64,000 bases of DNA, taken from Rhizobacter sp. SG703. Lineage in GTDB: Bacteria > Pseudomonadota > Gammaproteobacteria > Burkholderiales > Burkholderiaceae_C. Below, piece after piece: positions 9,824-16,848 of this stretch (within the stretch, counting starts at the first letter, position 1; the number at the start of each line of letters is the position of its first letter). The stretch lies in assembly GCF_012275445.1 (NCBI RefSeq), contig NZ_JAAZQK010000002.1:310001-374000 (forward strand), read 5' to 3'. The notes below the pieces were generated by a model that had not been told where the DNA came from, made no database searches, and worked only from the letters and a program-made list of their open reading frames with translations. Both the position numbers and the translations under genes were made by a program.

Positions 9824-9957
9824 CTCTGCGCGCCAGGGCTGCGGCGGCACCGTCGGCCCCCTCCTACATCGCATCGGCTCGCCGTCCCATTCCTCGCGGC
9901 AGGGCACGCTCCTACAGTGGTTCCATCGTCAACCACCCATCCCAAAGGAGCCCGGAC

Positions 9958-10125
9958 ATGCTGTATTACGCCGTCGTGTTCTTCATCATCGCGCTGATCG
10001 CCGCCCTGTTCGGCTTCGGCGGGATCGCAGCCAGCGCCGCAGGCATCGCGAAGATCCTGTTCATCATCTTCGCGATCATGGCCGTGGCCGCCTTCCTGTT
10101 CGGCCTCATCAAGCGCGGCACCTAG
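9958..10125 (+). CDS. DUF1328/YtjA-family small membrane protein
   Basis: A 55-residue, almost wholly hydrophobic protein ([20 protein letters not shown], then [12 protein letters not shown] and a second helix) matching the DUF1328/UPF0391 YtjA family: two membrane helices joined by a Gly/Ala-rich turn. AAAGGAG lies 9 nt before the ATG. The family is often induced by envelope or general stress; molecular function is unknown. A paralogue is encoded at 11916-12095. TCCTACA occurs twice in its upstream region (about 9863 and 9911). Confidence 0.9.
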   Translation: MLYYAVVFFIIALIAALFGFGGIAASAAGIAKILFIIFAIMAVAAFLFGLIKRGT

Positions 10126-10195
10126 CAGCCTTGCGGCGAAGCCGCGCCTCGCCTAACTTAGATATCCCACACGTACACAACCCAAGGAAACAGCC

Positions 10196-10594
10196 ATGAG
10201 CACCTCCACCTTCAAGACCGACAACCTCAGCACGCAGGCGAGCGACACCGTCAACCGCTTGGCCGACACGGCCGACAGCGCGGTCAAGAGCACGCGCCGC
10301 GTCGCGAACACCGCGCTGGACAGCGCCGAAAGCGCGATCGGCGAAGCCCGCGACACGGCCGAACCGACGATCGCCCGCCTGGCCGGCCAGGCCGAAGCGC
10401 TGGCGCGCCGCGGCGTCGATGCGGTGAAGGACACCGCGACCCAGGTGCGCGAGCGTGCCGCGTCGGTCGGCGATGCCACCGTGCGCTATGTGAGGGACGA
10501 ACCGGTCAAGTCGGTGCTGATCGCCGCGGCGACCGGTGCCGCGCTGATGGGCCTGCTCGCGCTGATCCAGAGCGCGCGCCGCAACAACCAGTGA
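10196..10594 (+). CDS. DUF883/YqjD-ElaB-like membrane-anchored protein
   Basis: A 132-residue protein with a long amphipathic, Ala/Thr/Asp/Arg-rich helical region (about 10-100, many DTA/DSA repeats) and a C-terminal hydrophobic anchor (VKSVLIAAATGAALMGLLALIQ). This is the layout of DUF883 proteins such as YqjD and ElaB, inner-membrane proteins linked to stationary phase and ribosome association in E. coli. AAGGAAA precedes the start. It is followed by YqjE-like and third-gene partners, matching the E. coli yqjD-yqjE-yqjK arrangement. Ribosome binding in this organism is inference only. Confidence 0.85.
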   Translation: MSTSTFKTDNLSTQASDTVNRLADTADSAVKSTRRVANTALDSAESAIGEARDTAEPTIARLAGQAEALARRGVDAVKDTATQVRERAASVGDATVRYVRDEPVKSVLIAAATGAALMGLLALIQSARRNNQ

Positions 10595-10701
10595 TCCCCG
10601 CCGTGGGCGCCGGGCAACCCGGCCGTACGGCGTTCGACGCCGCGGCCGGGTTTGTCGCGTCCACATCCCGTCGTCCGCTGTAGCTCTCTTCCGGTGCTGC
10701 C

Positions 10702-11085
10702 ATGATCCATCCGCTGATCAAGCTCGTCGCGACCCGGCCCGAACTGGTGGCCGATCACCTGAGCGCCTATGCCGCGCTGATCGGCAGCGAGGCGCGCCAG
10801 GCGCAGAGCCGCTGGACCGTCCGCCTGCTGCTCACCGCGTTGGCGCTGTGCTGCGTCGGCGTGACGGCAGTGCTCGCCGGTGTCGCGCTGATGTTGTGGG
10901 CGGTGACGCCGTCGCTGCAGGCCGACACGGCGTGGGCGCTGTGGGCCGCGCCGGCCGTCCCGGCGGTGGTGGCGGTGGTGGCCGGCCTGCTCGCACGGCG
11001 ACCCGCGAGCGAACCCGCGTTCGCTGCGGTGCAACAGCAGTTCGAGGCCGACGCGCGCATGCTCGGCGAGGTGGGCGCGACATGA
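10702..11085 (+). CDS. YqjE-like holin-fold (phage_holin_3_6) membrane protein
   Basis: A 127-residue protein with two central transmembrane helices (about 34-62 and 73-95) between soluble N- and C-terminal ends. Length and topology match the YqjE/phage_holin_3_6 family. Despite the family name there is no phage context. Its stop overlaps the start of the next gene (ATGA at 11082-11085), so the two are translationally coupled. It sits directly after the DUF883 gene as in yqjD-yqjE operons. Function is unknown. Confidence 0.82.
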   Translation: MIHPLIKLVATRPELVADHLSAYAALIGSEARQAQSRWTVRLLLTALALCCVGVTAVLAGVALMLWAVTPSLQADTAWALWAAPAVPAVVAVVAGLLARRPASEPAFAAVQQQFEADARMLGEVGAT

Positions 11086-11720
11086 CCCACGTCGAAGAAG
11101 GACAGCTCGACCCCGGCCTGCCGGCGGTTGCGCCGGCGACGGCGCTGAGCCCGAAGGAGCGGCTTGCGGCGTCGCGCGAATCGATCCGCCATGCGCTCCT
11201 GAAAGCGAGCGCGCCGCGCGATCCGGAGGCCGCGATGGCACCGCAGGAGCCCGGCTGGCTCGGCACGCTGGGCGATGCGTTGTCCGATCTGCCGGCCGCC
11301 GCGATCGCGGTGCGCTGGCTGCGTCGCTGGTGGGCCGGCCATCCGTGGCGCACCACGTTCGAGTTCGCGCGCGATGCGGGCCAGGAGCTGGCCGGGCCGT
11401 TCGCGAAGAAGCACCCATGGTGGCTGCTGGCCGGTGCGTTCGTCGGCGGCATGCTGCTGACCCGTGCGAAGCCGTGGCGCTGGCTGTCCGGCGGCGCGTT
11501 GCTGGCCGGGTTGCTGCCGCGCTTCGACCTGTCGTCGATCATCAACTGGGTCAACCTCGCGATCGCGGACTTCACGCGGTCCTCGCCCGCCGCGACGAAG
11601 TCCGCGGCGCCCGCAGCGTCGGCTGCCGCCGCATCGCCCGCGCCTGCCGCAGCGCCTGCGAGCCCCGCCTCGTCGATGCACATGCCGCCGCCGACCGGCA
11701 CCGACTTCACCGTGCATTGA
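11082..11720 (+). CDS. Membrane protein of the yqjD-yqjE-like operon (unrecognised)
   Basis: A 212-residue protein starting at an ATG that overlaps the previous stop. An N-terminal polar region (about 1-60) is followed by a Trp-rich stretch (RWLRRWWAGHPW), hydrophobic segments (KKHPWWLLAGAFVGGMLLT and WLSGGALLAGLLP), and a low-complexity Ala/Pro/Ser tail ending in FTVH. By position it replaces yqjK, but I see no clear sequence match. A strong intrinsic terminator 24 nt downstream closes the operon. Confidence 0.75.
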   Translation: MTHVEEGQLDPGLPAVAPATALSPKERLAASRESIRHALLKASAPRDPEAAMAPQEPGWLGTLGDALSDLPAAAIAVRWLRRWWAGHPWRTTFEFARDAGQELAGPFAKKHPWWLLAGAFVGGMLLTRAKPWRWLSGGALLAGLLPRFDLSSIINWVNLAIADFTRSSPAATKSAAPAASAAAASPAPAAAPASPASSMHMPPPTGTDFTVH

Positions 11721-11743
11721 ACGCTGCACGCGGATTCCCCTCG

Positions 11744-11772
11744 AAGCGCGCCATCGGCGCGTTTCTTTTTTT
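11744..11772 (+). terminator. Intrinsic terminator after the DUF883/YqjE-like operon
   Basis: A 9-bp stem (aagcgcgcc / ggcgcgttt, one G-T pair, ATC loop) is followed by c and seven T residues. The T-run is also the outer edge of a separate 14-bp inverted repeat at 11770-11812. Confidence 0.85.
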
Positions 11773-11812
11773 GCCGATCGAACTCGACGTCATCGCGCGT
11801 TCGATCGGCAAA
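11770..11812. repeat. 14-bp perfect inverted repeat between terminator and second DUF1328 gene
   Basis: TTTGCCGATCGAAC at 11770-11783 and its exact complement GTTCGATCGGCAAA at 11799-11812 are separated by 15 nt. The left arm begins in the T-run of the preceding terminator. TCCTACA lies 7 nt beyond the right arm. It may be an operator or an RNA hairpin; it lies about 100 nt before the DUF1328 start. Confidence 0.7.
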
Positions 11813-11915
11813 GCATTCCGTCCTACATCCGCGCACGCCAGCGTCCGATGGCCCGCCGCACGGCCCGCCCATAGAGTTGCCTTCATCGAAACGAACTCGC
11901 ACCAAGGAGAACGAC

Positions 11916-12095
11916 ATGCTGAAGTGGGCCATCATCTTTGCCGCCATCGCACTCGTGGCCGGCGTGTTCGGCTTCACCGGCATCGCCGCCGGCGCGGCGG
12001 GCATCGCGAAGTTCCTGTTCGTGCTGTTCCTGGTGCTGTTCGTCGCCGTTGTCCTGATCGGATTGCTGGGCGCGAAAGCGATCAGCAACAAGTGA
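11916..12095 (+). CDS. Second DUF1328/YtjA-family small membrane protein
   Basis: A 59-residue paralogue of the protein at 9958-10125: two hydrophobic helices around [11 protein letters not shown], ending [17 protein letters not shown] lies about 7 nt before the ATG. Two copies of this short family within 2 kb, each with its own promoter region, suggest separate regulation. Function is unknown. Confidence 0.9.
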   Translation: MLKWAIIFAAIALVAGVFGFTGIAAGAAGIAKFLFVLFLVLFVAVVLIGLLGAKAISNK

Positions 12096-12201
12096 TGTTC
12101 TTCTGAATGCCGCGACACGGGCTCGCACGGGTGGGGGCCTGATGTTCACCTTCCTGCCGACCACCTGCACCACAACGTTTCCACACTGAAGGAGAACCAC
12201 C

Positions 12202-12516
12202 ATGTTTGTCCGCAACACCCTCGCCGCCGTCGTGTCCGCCGTCGCCCTGCTGTCCGCCACCGGCTGCGCCGTGACGCGCGACCAGTCGACGGTCGGCCAG
12301 TACGTTGACGACTCCGCCATCACCACCGCGGTGAAGGCCAAGTTCGTCGGCAACAAGGACGTCGATGCCTCGTCGATCAGCGTCGAGACGCTGAACGGCA
12401 CCGTGCAACTGTCGGGCTTCGCGAAGAGCGCCGGCGAGAAGAGCACCGCCGAATCGATTGCCCGCAACGTCAACGGCGTGAAGTCGGTCAAGAACGACAT
12501 CCTGATCCGCCCGTAA
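12202..12516 (+). CDS. BON-domain lipoprotein (OsmY-like)
   Basis: A 104-residue exported lipoprotein: signal peptide to about residue 22 with lipobox LSATGC, then a single BON domain (about 36-103; DDSAITTAVKAKFVG, ISVETLNGTVQLSGFA, VNGVKSVKNDILI). OsmY-type BON proteins are envelope proteins induced by osmotic or general stress and thought to bind phospholipid surfaces; OsmY itself has two BON domains and is not a lipoprotein. AAGGAG precedes the ATG by 7 nt. The setting among DUF1328/DUF883 genes supports a stress-envelope role. Confidence 0.9.
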   Translation: MFVRNTLAAVVSAVALLSATGCAVTRDQSTVGQYVDDSAITTAVKAKFVGNKDVDASSISVETLNGTVQLSGFAKSAGEKSTAESIARNVNGVKSVKNDILIRP

Positions 12517-12548
12517 TCCGCGGGGCTCTCCCACGGCTCGGCCGTGCG

Positions 12549-12580
12549 AAGGCGCACCACCCTCCAGGGTCGTGCGCCTT
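12549..12580 (+). repeat. Inverted repeat between BON gene and AI-2E transporter gene
   Basis: AAGGCGCAC (12549-12557) and GTGCGCCTT (12572-12580) form a 9-bp perfect stem with a 14-nt loop. No T-run follows, so it is at best a Rho-type or leader structure. It overlaps a GTG that could extend the next reading frame, which is one reason to prefer the ATG at 12625 for that gene. Confidence 0.5.
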
Positions 12581-12624
12581 GCGGCGTTGAAGACAGGGCG
12601 CTCGGTGCGCCGTCTTCGCACACG

Positions 12625-13854
12625 ATGTCCCTCTCCGGCACCCTGACGCCTGCGGCCCAACCTCCGGTCGAGGCCGCGCACGCCGTCGTCGCATCGCACG
12701 CCGCCGACGCCGCGCCACCGCTCGACGAGGGGCAGCCCGGCCCGCTGCCGCGCTCCGCTCCGTCGGCCACGGTGATCGCGACGGTCGCGGTGATCGGCGC
12801 GCTGTGGTGGGGCCAGCGCTTCCTGGTGCCGGTGATCGCTGGGCTGATGCTCGCGATGCTGGTCGCGCCGGTGGTCAGCGGCCTGCGCCAGTTGCTGCGC
12901 AGCCAGGTCCTCGCGGTGCTGTTGTCGCTGGTGCTGTTCCTCGCGCTCGCCGCGTTCGCGTCGATGGCCTTCGGCGGCAAGCTGCTGCGCATGGTGGACC
13001 GCAGCCCCGAGATCATCCGCATGGTGGCCGAGCGCATCGCGCCGACCGAACCCGATGAAGACTCGGTGCTGAAGCGCTCGCGCGATGCGCTGCAGGAGCT
13101 CGACCGCGCCGCGCAAGGCATGGCCAACGGCGCGCCGCCGCCGAAGCCGTCGCGGCAGAAACTGATCCCCGCGGCGCCGGCGCACACGCTGACCGAGACC
13201 GTCACGCTGTGGATGCGCGACACCGCGCTGAACGGCTCGACCATCCTGATGAAGTTCGCCGGCGACCTGACCATCATCGTGTTCGTCGCGTTCTTCGTGC
13301 TGAGCGGCGGCAGCCCGCTCGCCAGCCGGTTCATCGACCTGTGGGGCGGTCGCTCGCAGTCGCGCATCCGGGCCTGCCGCGCGCTGCACGAATGCTCGCG
13401 CCAGATCCGGATCTATGTCGGCGTGCTGCTGGTCACCAACGTGCTGATCGGCTTCGCGGTGTGGGCCGCGTTCGCGTGGGCCGAGATCCCCGATGCGGTG
13501 ATGTGGGGCGTCACCGCGGCGGTGCTGCACGTGGTGCCGTATGCGGGCATGGGCATCCTGACGGCGTTCGGCGCGGCCGAGGCCTTCCTCGCGCACGGCA
13601 CGGTCGGCGCGGCGGTGGGTACCGCGGCCTACCTGGTGGTGGTGTCGACGCTGATCGGCACCGCGGTGGCGGCCTGGCTGCAGAGCCGTGCCGCGCGGAT
13701 GAATGCGGCGGCGGTGTTCATCGGCCTGGTGTTCTGGGGCGCGCTGTGGGGTGTGTGGGGCCTGTTTCTCGGCCCCGGGCTGATCGTCGCGATGAAGGTC
13801 GTCGCCGAGCATTCGCGATCCGCCAACCGGCTCGCTCGCTTGATGGAAGGGTGA
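12625..13854 (+). CDS. AI-2E family transporter (YdiK/TqsA-like permease)
   Basis: A 409-residue polytopic inner-membrane protein of the PF01594 family. A hydrophilic N-terminus (about 1-45) precedes a first helix pair, a soluble periplasmic stretch around 120-195 containing DRSPEIIRMVAERI, and a C-terminal helix cluster with the usual GLVFWGALWGVWGLFLGPGL stretch. Members include autoinducer-2 exporters and Na+/H+ antiporters, so the substrate cannot be assigned. The ATG at 12625 is preferred to an upstream GTG within a hairpin. It probably forms an operon with the BrkB gene, whose possible GTG start overlaps this stop. A second family member is at 33388-34449. Confidence 0.88.
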   Translation: MSLSGTLTPAAQPPVEAAHAVVASHAADAAPPLDEGQPGPLPRSAPSATVIATVAVIGALWWGQRFLVPVIAGLMLAMLVAPVVSGLRQLLRSQVLAVLLSLVLFLALAAFASMAFGGKLLRMVDRSPEIIRMVAERIAPTEPDEDSVLKRSRDALQELDRAAQGMANGAPPPKPSRQKLIPAAPAHTLTETVTLWMRDTALNGSTILMKFAGDLTIIVFVAFFVLSGGSPLASRFIDLWGGRSQSRIRACRALHECSRQIRIYVGVLLVTNVLIGFAVWAAFAWAEIPDAVMWGVTAAVLHVVPYAGMGILTAFGAAEAFLAHGTVGAAVGTAAYLVVVSTLIGTAVAAWLQSRAARMNAAAVFIGLVFWGALWGVWGLFLGPGLIVAMKVVAEHSRSANRLARLMEG

Positions 13855-13856
13855 GC

Positions 13857-14822
13857 ATGGCGCAGGGCGAGGCCGCCGACGCCCCGGGGCTGGCTGCCCG
13901 CGCCTGGCACCGGCTGGTCGCGAGTGCGCCGGGGCGGGTCGTCTCGCTCGGCGTGCGGACCGTCAACCGCTTCATCGAATGCCACGGCGCGCGCCAGGGC
14001 GCGGCGGTCGCGTTCTATGCGGCCTTCTCGATGGCGCCGCTGCTGGTCGTCGTCACCAGCCTGCTGGTATGGCTGCTCGGCGACCAGAGCGCGAACGCGA
14101 CGATCGTCGATGCCGTCGGGCGGTTGCTCGGCCCGAGCGAGGCCCGCACGCTGGCCGACCTGCTGGCCAGCGCACCCAGCGCCGCCACGCGGCTGCTGTC
14201 GCGGGAGCGGGCCGGCGGGTTCGCGGTCGCGGCGCCGGTGATCGCGGTGGCGACGATGCTGATCGGTGCGGTCGGCGTGTTCGTCGAGCTGCGCGCGTCG
14301 TTGCAGGAGATGCTCGGCGCACCGCCCGAGCGCGGTTCGCTGTGGCGGCTGGTGCAGATCCGGCTGCTGTCGATGGGCGTGCTGCTCGGCTGCGGCTTCC
14401 TGCTCGCGGTCGCGATGGTGCTGCAGGCCATTGCGCTGCTGGCGATCCGCTGGGTGGTCGACCGGACCGATGCGCTCGGTCCGGCGCTCGGGCCGCTGCT
14501 GCAGTCGGTGGAGTTGCTGTGGTCGTGGCTGGTGATGACCACGCTGTTCTCGCTGCTGATGGTGTGGCTGCCCGATGCGCACCTGCGCGCGCGCCATGCC
14601 TTCATCGGCGCGGCGGTGGCGGCGGTGCTGTTCCTGGCGGGGCGCTACGGCATCAATGCGTACATCGCAGGCACCGCGCTGCGCTCGACCTTGGGCGCCG
14701 CCGGATCGTTCGCGGCGTTGCTGGTGTGGATCTACTGGTCGTGCCAGATCTTCCTGCTGGGCGCGGCGCTGGCGGTGGAGATCGGGGCGCATGAGCGGGT
14801 GCCCTCCGCAACGCTCGAGTGA
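13857..14822 (+). CDS. YihY/BrkB-family inner-membrane protein
   Basis: A 321-residue protein with about six transmembrane helices and the family core HGARQGAAVAFYAAFSMAPLL near the N-terminus and GSFAALLVWIYWSCQIFLLGA near the C-terminus. YihY/BrkB proteins were once annotated as ribonuclease BN; that assignment was wrong and the function is unknown, possibly transport. The start is either the ATG at 13857 or an in-frame GTG at 13851 that overlaps the preceding stop. It is convergent with the LRR gene. A GC-driven frame extending far upstream is not real. Confidence 0.9.
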   Translation: MAQGEAADAPGLAARAWHRLVASAPGRVVSLGVRTVNRFIECHGARQGAAVAFYAAFSMAPLLVVVTSLLVWLLGDQSANATIVDAVGRLLGPSEARTLADLLASAPSAATRLLSRERAGGFAVAAPVIAVATMLIGAVGVFVELRASLQEMLGAPPERGSLWRLVQIRLLSMGVLLGCGFLLAVAMVLQAIALLAIRWVVDRTDALGPALGPLLQSVELLWSWLVMTTLFSLLMVWLPDAHLRARHAFIGAAVAAVLFLAGRYGINAYIAGTALRSTLGAAGSFAALLVWIYWSCQIFLLGAALAVEIGAHERVPSATLE

Positions 14823-14847
14823 GCCCCCTCGGGCCGGGCGCCGTACA

Positions 14848-16728
14848 TCAAACGCGCAGGCCGGCCGACGTTATCTGGATCAGTTGTCGGGCAGTGATCA
14901 CCCGCATGTCTTGAGGCACCTGGCAATGCGCCTCCTTCAAGGCCAGCATGACTGTCTTCACGCGAAATTGATCTGTTTCGGGCTTCTCCGCGTGTCGCTG
15001 CTGGTTGTCGATGAGTCGCTTCCGAATGGCCGCGCGCTTGGTGCCCAGGCCGAATTTCGGTGTCCCGTTGGTGAAGGGAGGAAAGTGGCAGAGGTGCAAC
15101 CCGGCTCGCATGTTGTACAGATACTTGATCACCTTGTCATGCTTGCGCACGCCTTCTGGCATGACGAGTGTCAAAAGCGACTCGTTCTGCGCGAGGCCGT
15201 TCAGGAATGACTTCAACTCTCTTCCCCAACAGAGGGCGTTCGAGTCGAGATTGAGGTCCTCCAGTGCATGCCGCTGCAAGGCCGACGAAATGGAACTCAA
15301 ATGCTCCTTCGAAAGACGCGTGGCACTCAGGTCGAGACACTTCAGACTGACGTTTTTCTGCAGGGATTCCATCAATTTCTGCAGCGCTGTCTTGTCCGTG
15401 CCGAGCGTCCCTTGGCTCCCCAGCATCAAGGTGTGGAGCGTCCGCGTGCATGTCAAGAATTCGGCGATCGCCGAGAGGTGCCTGGCCTGCAAGGGAAACG
15501 TGCCGCGTTCGTTGACAACGGACACACCCCCGAGGCAGAGACGACGCAATGACGTGTTGTTCTTCAGCTTCGAGAAGAGCTCACCCATCGTCGCGAATTC
15601 CGCCCCTGTCAGGTCAAGCTCCGTCACCTTGCATGCCGGTTCGCCCAGGACATGCGCGAGCGTCCACACGCTCTTCTCGTCGAACCTTGCTCCTTGCAGA
15701 AGCAGGCGCGAGATTCGCTGCGATGTCAGCACCCTGCCGAGACCCTCAGGCGTCATCTGCCGCAGGCACTCCGCGAGCGGCGGCGTCGGGCTGATGGAGA
15801 GCGCGCACGCCTGGGCTGGCAGTCGCCGATTCCCATCGAACCGGTTTCGAGCCAGTTTCATTCGCACGTCATACACACGCGACGAAGAAACCTCCTTCGG
15901 CAGCTCGTGGGCAGGGGCGCTGTAGGGTTCCAGCACGATCAATGTCGTGTTGTTTTCGAGCATGCGCAGAATCTGCAAATCGAAATCGTCCTGCGTCATC
16001 TCGGGGCGAGGCAACACCAGGTGCTTCAATGACCGACTGGCGAAAAGAGCCACGAACTTGCCGGCCACCTCGTCGCCCCAACGGAAATCGTTCTCACCGA
16101 GTCCAAGGTATTCGAGCTGTCCGTGAGCCATCAGCGCGTCGATGAGACGGCACAGGTGGCGTTCTTGCAAGCCGGTGGCAGCCAGTTCAAGTGACTTGAG
16201 GTTCTTCTTCTGATCCAGGGCCGAGCAGAATGCCTGAAAGGCGGTTGAGCCGTGGGTGTTCACCAGATTCACCCCTCGAAAATCGAGGTGCGTCAGTGAC
16301 GGGCTTGCGACGACAGCGGCCAGCGCCATGACAGGGAAATGCGGGTCCAGGATTGACGGAAAGCTGACGTTGGCGAGTTTCAACCTGGTCAGTCTTTGAT
16401 TCTTTGCCGCGCCATGCAAAACAGTCAGCGCCACCTCTGAACCTGACAGATCGAGTTCCTGCAGAGGGCAGCTCGCATGCTCGAGCGACGCTTGAAGGAC
16501 TTTCCCGCACGGTCCAATGAGCTGCTGGCCATGCAGTTCCAGACAAGTGACGTCGCTCCGATTGAGGCGGCTCCGAAGTTCGTCGACGGCTTCTTTTTCC
16601 AAGCGCTCACGATCCGGGCCCGAAAGATTTTCTGACGTGAGCTTCTGCAGAAAGGCAGCTGCACTCGGCAGCGGATGAGACTTTAGCGTGCCGCGTGGAG
16701 CAGGAAGATTTTGCGATTCTGGTTTCAT
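14848..16728 (-). CDS. Leucine-rich-repeat protein with a duplicated repeat module, lower GC
   Basis: A 626-residue protein without signal peptide or membrane helix. Residues about 59-268 and 338-543 are two copies of one ribonuclease-inhibitor-like LRR module: LQELDLSGSEVALTVL pairs with VTELDLTGAEFATMGEL, and LKSLELAATGLQERHL pairs with LKCLDLSATRLSKEHL. Repeats read LxxLxLxxTxLxxxxL. The N-terminal 30 residues are polar and Pro/Ser-rich, and the C-terminal 80 are basic without repeats. Base composition is clearly lower than the flanks (one sampled 60-base line has 31 G+C), and codon use is far less biased, which suggests horizontal acquisition. RNI-type LRRs occur in eukaryotic regulators and bacterial effectors, so a protein-binding role is inferred. 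No secretion genes are nearby. Confidence 0.85.
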   Translation of the reverse strand: MKPESQNLPAPRGTLKSHPLPSAAAFLQKLTSENLSGPDRERLEKEAVDELRSRLNRSDVTCLELHGQQLIGPCGKVLQASLEHASCPLQELDLSGSEVALTVLHGAAKNQRLTRLKLANVSFPSILDPHFPVMALAAVVASPSLTHLDFRGVNLVNTHGSTAFQAFCSALDQKKNLKSLELAATGLQERHLCRLIDALMAHGQLEYLGLGENDFRWGDEVAGKFVALFASRSLKHLVLPRPEMTQDDFDLQILRMLENNTTLIVLEPYSAPAHELPKEVSSSRVYDVRMKLARNRFDGNRRLPAQACALSISPTPPLAECLRQMTPEGLGRVLTSQRISRLLLQGARFDEKSVWTLAHVLGEPACKVTELDLTGAEFATMGELFSKLKNNTSLRRLCLGGVSVVNERGTFPLQARHLSAIAEFLTCTRTLHTLMLGSQGTLGTDKTALQKLMESLQKNVSLKCLDLSATRLSKEHLSSISSALQRHALEDLNLDSNALCWGRELKSFLNGLAQNESLLTLVMPEGVRKHDKVIKYLYNMRAGLHLCHFPPFTNGTPKFGLGTKRAAIRKRLIDNQQRHAEKPETDQFRVKTVMLALKEAHCQVPQDMRVITARQLIQITSAGLRV

Positions 16729-16793
16729 GGCCGATTCGACGACAAGAGTGACGAGACTTGGTCACAGCCCGACCTCGATCGTTCCCACGAATG

Positions 16794-16819
16794 AAAAAAG
16801 GCCCGCGATGCGGGCCTTT
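16794..16819 (-). terminator. Intrinsic terminator downstream of the DEAD-box helicase
   Basis: A GGCCCGC / GCGGGCC stem with a three-base loop, extended by A-T pairs, is followed on the minus strand by six T residues. It lies 30 nt after the helicase stop and before the LRR gene start. Confidence 0.9.
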
Positions 16820-16848
16820 GCTTGCTCGTGATGCGCGACGCGCTCAGC

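Noticed and set aside
12544-12624. GTG start extending the AI-2E protein by 27 residues
   Set aside because: The start lies in an inverted repeat, lacks a ribosome-binding site and the added residues are unlike the family.
16729-16800. A possible hrp/HrpL-type box (GGAAC ... CCA) upstream of the LRR gene
   Set aside because: Spacing is about 18 nt and the second half does not fit the CCAC-N2-A pattern; no type III secretion gene is in the window.
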